A stretch of DNA of 64,000 nucleotides, from NCBI GenBank assembly GCA_038239345.1, contig JBBSEX010000003.1, positions 248,001 to 312,000 on the forward strand, given 5' to 3'. The notes under the pieces were generated by a model. The model saw nothing but the letters and a program-made list of their open reading frames with translations, searched no databases and was not told where the DNA came from. Below, piece by piece: positions 34,078-42,545 of the stretch. Each line of letters opens with the position of its first letter. The first letter of the stretch is position 1. Source of the DNA: JBBSEX01 sp038239345. GTDB taxonomy: Bacteria; Acidobacteriota; Terriglobia; Bryobacterales; Bryobacteraceae. The position numbers and the translations under genes are program-made.

Positions 34078-34845
34078 TCATCCTCTCAACACATTGCGGT
34101 TGTTCATGAAGTACATATCCGCAGTTTGACCATTGCTCGGAACCCGCCCCGCCACCAGCCCCGCATCGCCTAGAACCCACACTCCGTCAAGAGTCAGCGG
34201 GAGGTTGTTTTGCAGGAGTAAAGGGTCGCCAGCGAATCCCGCGTACACGTTCCATCCGGCCGCAATGCCGCTATGGCCAGACATCTGGACCTGAATCCCA
34301 CTGCCGGCCTCGGCGTTGAAGTTCAGCAGATCGCTTGGCACGCCCTCTTGTCCTAATCCGTTAACCAAGCTCACCTGAACACAGTAAGTGGCTGCGGCAA
34401 GACTCGCCGGAACCGTATTGATCAGCGGCACTCCCGCTTTAGGAACGGGATTGCTCGCCAGTCCAAAGCCGATTGCATACGCATTCGCCCGGGCTGCTTT
34501 CTCGATCTTGGTGTACTCGTCCCACTTTGCTTTGTACCGGTCGTTCAGTTGGCTGCTGTAGGCGTCGCGATATGTGATCGCTAGCGTGTGAACGGCGTGC
34601 CATCGGCAGAGAGCTGGCGTCACCACGATGTCCGACAACCCTACGGTACGCCGATAACATCGTTTCGGGTCGTGCAGACTCTGATTGACTAACAACCCTA
34701 ATATCTCATCGCCGATCTCATCTGTCGCCAAGCCAAGCTTTGCATCTAAGTCGATTCCTTCCGCGTTGGCTAAGTCGAGAATTCCGGTCTCATAGATCCG
34801 AAGCGATTCTGTCGTCGATAGTGTCCCGTCGGTAAACAGTGCCAT
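34078..34845 (-). CDS. Head-tail connector-like protein with C-terminal Fn3-like domain
   Basis: The ATG at 34845 is taken as start (255 residues); a TTG at 34860 overlapping the previous stop is also possible. The N-terminal 120 residues are helical (LRIYETGILDLANAEGIDLD, EILGLLVNQSLHDPKRCYRR, WHAVHTLAITYRDAYSSQLN), compatible with gp6-type connector rings between portal and tail. Residues about 140-250 form a beta domain (TYCVQVSLVNGLGQEGVPSD, GWNVYAGF) resembling the fibronectin-like module in the 1309-residue hub. The assignment is from position and fold pattern. Confidence 0.68.
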   Translation of the reverse strand: MALFTDGTLSTTESLRIYETGILDLANAEGIDLDAKLGLATDEIGDEILGLLVNQSLHDPKRCYRRTVGLSDIVVTPALCRWHAVHTLAITYRDAYSSQLNDRYKAKWDEYTKIEKAARANAYAIGFGLASNPVPKAGVPLINTVPASLAAATYCVQVSLVNGLGQEGVPSDLLNFNAEAGSGIQVQMSGHSGIAAGWNVYAGFAGDPLLLQNNLPLTLDGVWVLGDAGLVAGRVPSNGQTADMYFMNNRNVLRG

Positions 34846-34856
34846 GATCGTCCACG

Positions 34857-35180
34857 TCAACTTTTCAGCGGTCGCGGGCTTTTCATTGCTCGAAATTCGG
34901 ATTCAGAGATCAACGCCACCTGAAGACGTCCCGCATTCGCCAATTCGTCCGCCATGGTTCGCGCTTTCGCTTGCGCATTCTCGAATGCCGAAGTCTCTTC
35001 GTCTGTCGCCAGCCGGGCTCGCCCCTCGACGATTAGCTTCGCCGCTATCGCTCGCGAAACCGCGGTCAGAACACCCGCCTTGCCGCCATCCGACGTTTCG
35101 TTGCTCACCATCACAACGTGCTCCCGCTCGATACTTTCTTCCATTCTCTTGATCTTTTGATAAAACATCCGCAAATCCAT
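34857..35180 (-). CDS. Small phage-cassette protein of unknown function
   Basis: A 107-residue, mostly helical charged protein (MFYQKIKRMEESIEREHVVM, DEETSAFENAQAKARTMADE) between the coat protein and the connector candidate. AAGGAG precedes the ATG. The start resembles small head proteins that follow the coat gene, but I do not recognise a family. It ends with overlap of the following gene's possible TTG start. Confidence 0.7.
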   Translation of the reverse strand: MDLRMFYQKIKRMEESIEREHVVMVSNETSDGGKAGVLTAVSRAIAAKLIVEGRARLATDEETSAFENAQAKARTMADELANAGRLQVALISESEFRAMKSPRPLKS

Positions 35181-35264
35181 GTTGTCTCTCCTTGAAAGGC
35201 GAAGACCCCGGCAATCGTGCGCTGAGGTCTCCTTTTTAAATCGATTGTTGCCTTGAAACGATGA

Positions 35265-36176
35265 CTAGCTGTTTACCTGAACTGCGTGGTTGTTGCGCAG
35301 AACGCCACAGCCATAGAGAACGTCAACGGTGAACTGCTGGGCCAACGTGTTCGGCTGATAGCTCATGGTCACGCGAATACCAAAATTGCCAAGTTCCGCG
35401 TACTCTGAGATGGCTCCCGTCCCCGGCAGCGGCTGCGGCAGCCGGCGAACAACCAGGCCCAGCGCATTACGTGTAAACGCCAAGTTGTGGGTCGTAGCCG
35501 GACCGCTCCCAGTCTTCGGAACAAATTGAGATCGGAAGATATAGAAATCCTTCATCTTGCCGACCGCTCCTTCCACCAGTGCCCGCAGACCCGCCTCGCC
35601 CGCGGTCTGATACTCGCTAAAACGCGGGATCTGTCGTAACTGCGAATAAGTCGGCGCATCCACAATTAGATACTTCGACGCGCTCGCCGGAACCTTTGCC
35701 GTAAATAACATCGTTTCCGCCCCATCGATGGCGGCTTCCGTAATTGCCGTGCCCGGCGTACCTACCGGCAAGTTAGCCGTAAACTGCGAATATAGACTCA
35801 ACAGATCCGATTCGATACGCTCCGCCAGCGCAATAACGGCCGGCTGCATGTATAACTTCAGCAGGTCCGGAACCGCTAGCACCTTCGTTACATCGGGAAT
35901 CTGGAAAGTCGCTTCCGCATGTGTATTCAAAACGATTTGGGCATTTCCCAAACTAGGATTCTGAGTAACGACCGTCCCGCCCTCGACGATGTTATTCGCC
36001 ACTAATGTTGGGGGGATCGGTACATTGATCGTATCGCCGGCCTGCGCGAGGCTCGGTTCGTAATCGCGATTCACTAGGTTGCCCATGATCAGGTTCCCCA
36101 TTAGCGACGGCAGAGCATCCACCGCCACTAGTTTCACTATCGCGTTCGCTAAATTTGCTGACGTAATTGCTGGCAT
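35265..36176 (-). CDS. Major capsid protein, P22 coat-like
   Basis: The product (303 residues) matches the pattern of P22-type coat proteins of the HK97 fold: short N-terminal helix (AITSANLANAIVKLVAVDAL), GNLVNRDYEPSLAQAGDTIN with VPIPP, then FQIPDVTKVLAVPDLLKLYM and AVIALAERIESDLLSLYSQF for the spine helix, KYLIVDAPTYSQLRQIPRFS and a C-terminal beta part (NFGIRVTMSYQPNTLAQQFT). AAGGAG stands before the ATG. No adjacent prohead protease gene exists, consistent with P22-like maturation without protein cleavage. Confidence 0.9.
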   Translation of the reverse strand: MPAITSANLANAIVKLVAVDALPSLMGNLIMGNLVNRDYEPSLAQAGDTINVPIPPTLVANNIVEGGTVVTQNPSLGNAQIVLNTHAEATFQIPDVTKVLAVPDLLKLYMQPAVIALAERIESDLLSLYSQFTANLPVGTPGTAITEAAIDGAETMLFTAKVPASASKYLIVDAPTYSQLRQIPRFSEYQTAGEAGLRALVEGAVGKMKDFYIFRSQFVPKTGSGPATTHNLAFTRNALGLVVRRLPQPLPGTGAISEYAELGNFGIRVTMSYQPNTLAQQFTVDVLYGCGVLRNNHAVQVNS

Positions 36177-36250
36177 TTCTTCTCCTTGATTGTTCTCTTC
36201 AGCGCCCGCGCTCGGACGCTATCAAAACCGACTCACCGAACTCCCGGGAT

Positions 36251-36814
36251 CTAGCTACCCCGCAGGGTCTGCATTGCGACGCGCGAGATCTCTTGCCGTA
36301 CCCGTTCTAGCTCTTCGGGATTCATTCCTGGCTTAAGCTTGTCCAGATCGAGGCTAGAAGCCGTTCCACCCGTCGCTTTCAAATTCGATCCAGCTCCAGA
36401 ACCGCCGGCCATTCGAGCCGGCAACAACTCCGGGTTTTCGGTGACGAAGTTAGTCAGGTAGTCGCGCAGACCTACATCGCCTTGCGTTGCTTTGGCCAAC
36501 AATCGCCCGTCTTCCGCCCGAAACACTTCGTCCTTCACCGCCTTGTACGCTAGGTCGATCTTCGCTACGCCTAGGCGCTGAAGCTCCGCCCGGATGTTTG
36601 AACTGCGGTCCGCTTCGTCCGCCATCAAACGGCTCCGCCGATTTTCCTCGGCCAGCTCGTTCATCTTTTGTTCCAGCTGTTCCCGGCGCCTGCGTTCCTC
36701 GATCAATTCCGCTTTGTATGCCGGTTCCGTTTTCGTCTGCTCAATCTTCACGAATTCTTGAATTGCATCGCGAATGATCGAACGGATATTTACATCTGTC
36801 TGTTCTTCTTCCAT
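36251..36814 (-). CDS. Scaffold-like coiled-coil protein
   Basis: A 187-residue highly charged helical protein just before the coat gene. The centre is a coiled coil (ELIEERRRREQLEQKMNELA) and the C-terminal part is disordered and Gly-rich (MAGGSGAGSNLKATGGTASS), then a short helix LDLDKLKPGMNPEELERVRQ. Size, composition and position match capsid scaffolding proteins. GGAG lies before the ATG. The assignment is by analogy. Confidence 0.78.
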   Translation of the reverse strand: MEEEQTDVNIRSIIRDAIQEFVKIEQTKTEPAYKAELIEERRRREQLEQKMNELAEENRRSRLMADEADRSSNIRAELQRLGVAKIDLAYKAVKDEVFRAEDGRLLAKATQGDVGLRDYLTNFVTENPELLPARMAGGSGAGSNLKATGGTASSLDLDKLKPGMNPEELERVRQEISRVAMQTLRGS

Positions 36815-36859
36815 TCGTCTCCTTTGTTCCCAGTCTTCGGGAGTTCGTTCCTCCCCGAA

Positions 36860-38293
36860 TTAGCTCGACTTCTGTTGATCTGCGGGTCGAACACTTGCCG
36901 CACCTTGATCCCTGAACGCTATATCGATCTCCGCGGCGATGCGGTCTTTAACCTCTTGCCGCACGTCGCTCAGGTATTTCAATGCAAGCTTTTTGTAAAT
37001 CTGCTGCTTCAGCGTCTGAGAGTCGATACCTAAAGCCAGAAGGTTCTTCGCGTCCGCCAATTCCAGACTGAAGTCGCCGATATCGAACTCGTCCATCCCT
37101 GTAACGCTGATCGTCAGGCCGTCTTCGCGCGCCACATTTATAGCCGTAAGCACGCGCTTGATTCCCTCCTTGACCACATCTCCGAAGGCTCGAAGAACCT
37201 CTTGCGTGATCGAGAAGTCCCGCTGCTTACTTAGACCCGATTGCGACAAACGCACTTGAGACCGCCCCCCACCGGCCTGCGTTAGATAACAGACCCGGTA
37301 GATTTCTTCCTGCAGCCGCGCCAGATTGTTCGCCGCGATCTGGAACACGTGGCCTTCAGGCTCCGTCCACCCGAAGCGGTCCCCTGGCGCCAGTTGTATG
37401 TAGTACGATTCGCCGACAATCTGATTCCATTCCCGGTCTGAGTAAATTACCGGCATCGCGAACAACCCCATCGTCAAGGCCCACGACAGTGCGTTTGACT
37501 TATTGAAGTGTTCCAACTGCAGCAGTCCAGCCTTATTCAACAGCCATAACCCTTCCGGTAATGCCAGCTTGAAGAGCGGAACTCGCTGCTGATTGGCCAG
37601 CGCGTGCCGGCCCTGGTCCACCAACTCGATCTGCGACTTCTCGGTCGCCGACTCGATCCGTCGAAAAACTTGAAATTGCTGCTTGTCGTAGTAGAACCAG
37701 CGTGTTTCCGTCTTCCACTCGACGTCTTCGATTCGCTCTTTCCGAACCGACTTCGTGCGCAGCACTACCCACTCGTAGTTACCGTGCTCGTCGTGGCTCC
37801 AATTGATAACGTCTTCCGCCGAGTAATCCACCAGGTAAGCTCGCGATGCACCCAGCGCGTCTTCTTCCGCCCGGCTTCCCGGCTCATACCGGCTGCGGGG
37901 AAAATCCACCAACACGAAACTGGACCCGGACACGGACGCTGCTACGAATTGCTTCTGAAAGAAATCATTCAGGCTGCTGCCCTTGCGGTCGCAATCGTCG
38001 GCGAAGGCTCCAAAGAACCCCTTCCCCGCTTGATTTGCGCCATCGAAAATCAACACCGGCTCCCGTCGAAACAACGTTGCCGCGTACCAGTCGACGATTG
38101 AGCCTATATAGTTTTCGTAGAAAACCCGGTTCAGACGCTCGCCGTAAACATCCATCGGCTCCTTCTGCCGTTGAACTAGATATTCCCCTGCGTTGTTCTT
38201 CAGGTCTTCGCCACCGGAGTAAAGGTGCCGATACTTTCGCCACACCTGCGTCTTCAGCTTGTACTCGGGATGCTCGCGATCTATATCGAACAT
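36860..38293 (-). CDS. Phage portal protein
   Basis: Portal dodecamers form the DNA gate of the capsid. The start is set at the ATG at 38293 (477 residues), preceded by GGAGAGGAATTC; an ATG 21 nt upstream is possible. Signs of the family are an N-terminal helical clip (YKLKTQVWRKYRHLYSGGED), YENYIGSIVDWYAATLFRRE, a beta wing rich in aromatic residues (WKTETRWFYYDKQQFQVFRR), and the long helix region with LSQSGLSKQRDFSITQEVLR and FGDVVKEGIKRVL. It follows the terminase gene by 35 nt. Confidence 0.88.
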   Translation of the reverse strand: MFDIDREHPEYKLKTQVWRKYRHLYSGGEDLKNNAGEYLVQRQKEPMDVYGERLNRVFYENYIGSIVDWYAATLFRREPVLIFDGANQAGKGFFGAFADDCDRKGSSLNDFFQKQFVAASVSGSSFVLVDFPRSRYEPGSRAEEDALGASRAYLVDYSAEDVINWSHDEHGNYEWVVLRTKSVRKERIEDVEWKTETRWFYYDKQQFQVFRRIESATEKSQIELVDQGRHALANQQRVPLFKLALPEGLWLLNKAGLLQLEHFNKSNALSWALTMGLFAMPVIYSDREWNQIVGESYYIQLAPGDRFGWTEPEGHVFQIAANNLARLQEEIYRVCYLTQAGGGRSQVRLSQSGLSKQRDFSITQEVLRAFGDVVKEGIKRVLTAINVAREDGLTISVTGMDEFDIGDFSLELADAKNLLALGIDSQTLKQQIYKKLALKYLSDVRQEVKDRIAAEIDIAFRDQGAASVRPADQQKSS

Positions 38294-38328
38294 GAATTCC
38301 TCTCCGCCCCTCATTCGTCAATCGCTTT

Positions 38329-39633
38329 TTAAAAGAGCCGTCCGCCCTGCTCGCCGATCTTCAGCCTCGGCTGGCATTCCTGCCAAATTAAGTAACCCAG
38401 CGCATCCGATAAGTGAGTCCGCTTCGAATCCCGTTCTTTATCCACCACCGTGCTGCCCTGTTTGTAACTCACTTGCTCGAAGTCCTTGATTAGTTCTTTG
38501 CACCGCGGATGAATTACTAGATCCACTATTTCCGATGCCGACCGCAGCTTTCCGTTCATCAACTGAATCCGCTCCCGCACGTGCGGATTACTCTTTGGAA
38601 TTTTCATCTTGGCGTCGGCAAATTCCGTTTGCCGCAGAAAATCTCGAATGATCGTGATGTCCGAATAGCCAGAGGTCTGCATGTGCCGCCCGCTCGCGTC
38701 CGCGTATACGATCAGCCCTCCCGCATGCTTGCGGAATCGGCTAAGTAGTTCCTCGCAAGCTTGTTCTGTTGTCGCCCGCCCCAGAACGATTTCATCCAGC
38801 ACGCAAATCTTGTCGCCGTGTATCTGTACCACGACAGAACACATCGGATCCACGTTGAAGTCTAGGGCCCACAGAATCGGCAAGTTCGGATTTAATGCCA
38901 CTTCCCGAACATTGTCATCGCGGCTGAATGCCTGATACACTCGGCCCGCATGCAGGTTCAAATACTCGCCAAGCACTTCCTGCTGATAGAACCGTTCGTC
39001 GTAACTGTCTCTTAGCCGCTCGTAAAAGTCCGGCACCTTGTCCAGCAGATAGCGGTTCTCAAAGGCCTTGGCAATTACTGTTTCGCAGCCCAAATGCTGC
39101 TCTCCGATGAACCTCTCGAAAACCCAGTCGTAGCCTTTGGGAGTCCACACCGCAAACCCGCATAAGCTCGTCGCGCCAGGGTCGCGCAGTCGCCCTTGCA
39201 TTCGTAACCAGGCGTCCTCCGACGTGTAAGTCAATTCATCGATTCCAAACCAGGCTAAGTTACTACCGCGTAACCGCTCGGGGTCATCCATCGATCGAAA
39301 TAAGATCTTCGACCGCGTTTCTTTCATCACGACCTGGTTTTCGGCTTTGTTGAAGTCGTACGGAATGTCGTTCTTATCCAGAATTTCAAACAGAGTTACT
39401 TGTGTCGCGTCACGCAACATCGGGTAAGTGGGCGCCCCGAGTAAGCCCATCCGTCCAGGATTTAAGTAACTCAGCCGAATCGCCTCTTGGCAAAGTGCCT
39501 GGCTCTTACCGCATCCGATCGGTCCCGAGAACCCTTTGAACCTCGCTTTCGATTCGTGAAATTTTTTCTGCGATACCAGCGGCCCGTACTCAATGTCCAC
39601 TTGGACCGTTCCGTTTAGGACGGATCTACCCAT
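38329..39633 (-). CDS. terL: Phage terminase large subunit
   Basis: TerL packages DNA using an N-terminal ATPase and a C-terminal RNase H-like nuclease. The 434-residue protein has FKGFSGPIGCGKSQALCQEA as Walker A, RMGLLGAPTYPMLRDATQVT, ERLRGSNLAWFGIDELTYTS as Walker B region with acidic pair, and CGFAVWTPKGYDWVFERF as coupling motif. The nuclease begins WALDFNVDPMCSVVVQIHGD with the metal-binding Asp, followed by IVYADASGRHMQTSG and HLSDALGYLIW. All catalytic segments are intact. The start overlaps the preceding small gene by 19 nt. Confidence 0.95.
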   Translation of the reverse strand: MGRSVLNGTVQVDIEYGPLVSQKKFHESKARFKGFSGPIGCGKSQALCQEAIRLSYLNPGRMGLLGAPTYPMLRDATQVTLFEILDKNDIPYDFNKAENQVVMKETRSKILFRSMDDPERLRGSNLAWFGIDELTYTSEDAWLRMQGRLRDPGATSLCGFAVWTPKGYDWVFERFIGEQHLGCETVIAKAFENRYLLDKVPDFYERLRDSYDERFYQQEVLGEYLNLHAGRVYQAFSRDDNVREVALNPNLPILWALDFNVDPMCSVVVQIHGDKICVLDEIVLGRATTEQACEELLSRFRKHAGGLIVYADASGRHMQTSGYSDITIIRDFLRQTEFADAKMKIPKSNPHVRERIQLMNGKLRSASEIVDLVIHPRCKELIKDFEQVSYKQGSTVVDKERDSKRTHLSDALGYLIWQECQPRLKIGEQGGRLF

Positions 39634-39824
39634 CGGACGATGACCTCCTTCGGTTGTTCCCCAGACACAAGATCTCGTTCCAACTGCAGCAGGCGAACTA
39701 GATCGCCAAGTGTTGCCTTGCCGTCTTCCAATAACTTCACCTGATATTTCTCAATCAGGACCCTAACTAGTTGAGAGCGCGGCTCATGTTCAGGCTTTTT
39801 TGTTACTGGCTTTTTGCTCCTCAC
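39615..39824 (-). CDS. Small basic protein before terminase (possible small terminase-like)
   Basis: A 69-residue protein with GTG start at 39824 and AGGAG 7 nt upstream. It has a Lys/Arg-rich N-terminus and a helical core (LVRVLIEKYQVKLLEDGKAT followed by LGDLVRLLQLERDL). It overlaps terL by 19 nt, so is probably its translational partner; a DNA-binding small terminase role is possible but no family is recognised. It is the first gene of the cassette. Confidence 0.65.
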   Translation of the reverse strand: MRSKKPVTKKPEHEPRSQLVRVLIEKYQVKLLEDGKATLGDLVRLLQLERDLVSGEQPKEVIVRWVDPS

Positions 39825-40025
39825 AGACCGTCTCCTGGCAACAACCTACCAGCCGCCGGCAGAGTCCCTCCCAGGTCTTTCCAGTAACTCGCTGAAATCA
39901 AACAGGAGAAATGCGTAATCGTTCCGTGACCGCGAATCGCAGCCCTCGGAATTCAGGAACGCATTTACCCTGGAATTTGAAAATGTTAGGAAAAGGAAAA
40001 CAGGATAGGAATTACAACAGCGGAA
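39825..40025. other. Gap at the upstream end of the phage cassette
   Basis: About 200 nt between the first cassette gene and the end of the MaoC gene. It contains the short tandem pair TTGTAATTCC / TGTAATTCCGC on the minus strand and no credible gene. I see no tRNA, integrase site or consensus promoter; the promoter that would drive the cassette leftward was not identified. Confidence 0.4.
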
Positions 40026-40493
40026 TTACAGCGAGTAAGTACGGCCCAGCCACTCAGCCACTAATGCTGGCTTACTCTGATTTTCAACCTCGACAGTCAC
40101 GCCCCACGTAATCTCGTAGCCGCCCGTGACATCCTTCGCGCCAAGCGGTGTAACCCGGGCCCGGATACGCGATTCCGCCGGTACCGCGCCCGTAAACCGC
40201 AAGCGGTTGAATCCGTAGTTCACGCTCATCTTGAAATCGCCCTGCAGCTGAACCGCCTGCTTCACCAGCACACTCAACAACGACACCGTTAGAAATCCAT
40301 GCGCGATCGTCGTGCCGTACGGCGATTCTCTCCGCGCACGCTCCACGTCCAAATGTATCCATTGGTCGTCGCCCGACACCGCCGCGAATCGATTGATCAA
40401 TTCCTGCGTAATCGTCATCCATTCGCTCACGCCGGCCTCTTGCCCGATCAACGTGCGCAGTTCATCTATTCCCTGTACAATCCGCGTCGCCAC
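40026..40493 (-). CDS. MaoC-like hot-dog hydratase
   Basis: MaoC-like proteins hydrate enoyl-CoA or related thioesters. The 155-residue product has a hot-dog fold with FAAVSGDDQWIHLDVERARR followed by SPYGTTIAHGFLTVSLLSVL: the Asp and His pair (DDQWIH, AHGF) that forms the hydratase catalytic site. It directly follows the PQQ dehydrogenase gene (stop at 40494, start at 40493) in one operon. The substrate is unknown. Confidence 0.92.
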   Translation of the reverse strand: MATRIVQGIDELRTLIGQEAGVSEWMTITQELINRFAAVSGDDQWIHLDVERARRESPYGTTIAHGFLTVSLLSVLVKQAVQLQGDFKMSVNYGFNRLRFTGAVPAESRIRARVTPLGAKDVTGGYEITWGVTVEVENQSKPALVAEWLGRTYSL

Positions 40494-42302
40494 TTATTTG
40501 CCGTCCACTGAGAATGCCAATAGTACGTTCCCCGCCAGGCCTTGCCACATTCCGTAGCCAGATCCCGTGAACACCATACCGTTCGCTATCGTCGGGCCGC
40601 CCCCGTCGAATGATCCGCCCTTGGCTTTCACTCCATTCACAGTCTCAAATGGTTTCACTGCGTCGAAGTCCCAAATAATCTCGCCCGTCTTGGTCGAATA
40701 TCCACGAAAGTGTCCGTCCACCGATCCCGAAAATACCATCCCCGGCATCACCGAAATTGCCGCCGATTGCGCCCCCGTACAGCCAGCCGCCGTCGGTATG
40801 CAAGTCATTTTCGCCGGAGGTGTATTCCACACTTCTTCGCCCGTCCCTAGGGCCAGCGCATGCAGCCCTCCTGGCACGCCCGCCGTGGTCTGGAACACGT
40901 CCGATACCGCTGCGTAAACGTTCTGGTCGTCCGCCGCGTGTCCCCATTCCACGCCACCTAACGGCCCGCCTTGACCAATGCGCTTCTCCCACAGGATCTT
41001 CCCGTTTTGGTCGGGATCCAAGCCGTACACCATCGCCGCCTTCGACGCCGCGACTACAATCTGCTTGCCGTTCGGAAGCGTTCGCAGTATCGGCGACGTC
41101 CCGAAATCATGATCGGGGCCCATCTGTTCCGGGCAATTTCCTACCCCCGCCTTTCCGCAGGACATCACATAGTTGTCTTTCGGCAGCGCTTGTGTCGCCC
41201 ACTTTAACGTCCCCGTCTCCAGATCGAAGGCCAGAATTGCGTCTGTCGTACTAACGTCAACGTCTGTGTAAGAATTGCCCGACGACGCATAGATCAGTTT
41301 GCGTTTCACATCGATCATCGGTGACGACCAGATTGCTCCGCCCGCCGGTCCGAACTTCTGCGTACCCGTGCTACTCTTCTTCGTTTCTTTCGGCGGATCG
41401 CTCACGCTGTAAGTCTTCCACAGCAGCTTGCCCGTCGCGCCATCCAGCGCTACCAGGCTCCCTCGAAATTTGCAGCATTCATACTTCGGAGACATCGCTG
41501 AGGCCTCCTCCGTCGATGAAACCGGCACGTACAATCGCCCCTCATAAAAGATCGGAGCGCCAGTGACACGGGAAGCTGGATGCTCTTCCACTTTGGTTTT
41601 CCAAATTAGTGTCCCGGTCGTCGCATCCACGGCGTGCACGGTCGATCGGATATCGCCGAAATAGGCCGCGTATCCTCCGCCCGGAACTGCCCCGATGCTG
41701 ATCGCAGTGCGTACGTTCGCGCCCGCTTCGTAACTCCAATACGTGCACCCCGTAGCAGCATCCAGCGAATAAACCGTACCGCTGGCGCTTCCCACAAAGA
41801 GCCGCTTCCCCACAAGGGTCGGCTGCGCGGACGCTACGTTCGTTCCACGAAAACCGAAAGCCCACTTCAGCTTTAGTCTTTTCGCGTCTTCCGCGGTGAA
41901 CCCCGGATTTTTCTGAAATCGGCTGCTATTCAGGTCCCCGCCCCAACCGTTCCAGTCGGTTTCCGCTGGTCGAAACGATTTTGTCCCGTCCGTGCAAAGG
42001 GCCGTCGCCGCCACCACTATGGTCGCCCCGAATTCTTTAGCCGTAACGTAGCGCGCGATCGCCCTCCCCTCTTCTTCCGTCAGCCCCGCGGATTGCTGCA
42101 CCATCGCTCCCGCGAACATTGCCTTCAGAATCTCTTCCGGAGCCTTCTTGGAAAGGTCGCTCCGGCTTGGCATGCGCGTTTGCGGTTTGGCCGCGTCGTG
42201 GCAAGCGGCGCAGCGCTTTTGGTAAAGCCCATCTCCGTCGGGGGGCGCCCCCAACAGCGAGATAGAAAGGAATAAGGCCGGCAGACATTGGCGAACAGTC
42301 AT
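40494..42302 (-). CDS. Exported cytochrome c-PQQ dehydrogenase fusion
   Basis: The protein (602 residues) combines a signal peptide (QCLPALFLSISLLGAPP), a cytochrome c domain with CAACH heme site near residues 33-37 and axial Met in AGAMVQQSAG, and an eight-bladed PQQ propeller beginning WNGWGGDLNSSRFQ. It has the vicinal CysCys (KYECCKFRG) and W-motifs (GTLKWATQAL, GKILWEKRIG). The N-terminal cytochrome is unusual relative to quinohaemoprotein alcohol dehydrogenases, where it is C-terminal; polyvinyl-alcohol dehydrogenase-like proteins have the N-terminal form. It likely oxidises an alcohol in the periplasm. Confidence 0.9.
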   Translation of the reverse strand: MTVRQCLPALFLSISLLGAPPDGDGLYQKRCAACHDAAKPQTRMPSRSDLSKKAPEEILKAMFAGAMVQQSAGLTEEEGRAIARYVTAKEFGATIVVAATALCTDGTKSFRPAETDWNGWGGDLNSSRFQKNPGFTAEDAKRLKLKWAFGFRGTNVASAQPTLVGKRLFVGSASGTVYSLDAATGCTYWSYEAGANVRTAISIGAVPGGGYAAYFGDIRSTVHAVDATTGTLIWKTKVEEHPASRVTGAPIFYEGRLYVPVSSTEEASAMSPKYECCKFRGSLVALDGATGKLLWKTYSVSDPPKETKKSSTGTQKFGPAGGAIWSSPMIDVKRKLIYASSGNSYTDVDVSTTDAILAFDLETGTLKWATQALPKDNYVMSCGKAGVGNCPEQMGPDHDFGTSPILRTLPNGKQIVVAASKAAMVYGLDPDQNGKILWEKRIGQGGPLGGVEWGHAADDQNVYAAVSDVFQTTAGVPGGLHALALGTGEEVWNTPPAKMTCIPTAAGCTGAQSAAISVMPGMVFSGSVDGHFRGYSTKTGEIIWDFDAVKPFETVNGVKAKGGSFDGGGPTIANGMVFTGSGYGMWQGLAGNVLLAFSVDGK

Positions 42303-42344
42303 TCGTAGGCCACTCTAACAGAATTCATGGCGCCATGCCCCCGG

Positions 42345-42503
42345 CTAGCCGAATCCCAATTCATCCACCCGTTCCAGCGGAGTTCCGCAGCGTCTACATA
42401 TTGTCGACATGCAGTCGCCGCACACCAACGGATCCATCACCGCTACGTTGCACTTCGGGCAATACCACTCTTCTAACTGAATAGCATTCGTCTCATCCGT
42501 CAT
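42345..42503 (-). CDS. Small zinc-ribbon protein
   Basis: From the ATG at 42503 this encodes 52 residues with three CxxC pairs: CPKC, CGDC and CRRC (EEWYCPKCNVAVMDPLVCGD), a zinc-ribbon pattern. An upstream start at 42554 would overlap the divergent lipoprotein gene. Similar small ribbons often serve as adaptor or folding proteins, but no function is recognised. The 42-nt start-to-start divergence suggests shared regulatory DNA. Confidence 0.75.
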   Translation of the reverse strand: MTDETNAIQLEEWYCPKCNVAVMDPLVCGDCMSTICRRCGTPLERVDELGFG

Positions 42504-42545
42504 GATGTCTATTGTTAAACTATCCTTCAGAGCACTTCCGCGCTG

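Larger units (their letters stand above)
23067..39824 (-). mobile_element. Phage-type head-tail structural cassette (prophage remnant or GTA-like element)
   Basis: Sixteen leftward genes in near-continuous, often overlapping order follow the sequence small gene, large terminase, portal, scaffold-like, coat, connector-like, tail completion, tail tube, tail chaperone with frameshift, tape measure, tail tip and hub, and side protein. All main frames are intact. I see no integrase, transposase, repressor, replication, holin, endolysin or prohead protease gene, no tRNA and no obvious attachment repeats; both flanks (Wzt ATPase, MaoC protein) look like host genes. That composition matches a siphovirus-like particle module kept by the host. 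Whether it makes particles is unknown. Confidence 0.85.

Noticed and set aside
23067..39824. T6SS, tailocin or contractile-sheath element
   Set aside because: There is no sheath, baseplate or contractile gene in this block, while terminase, portal and coat are present, so it is a head-containing, non-contractile particle module.
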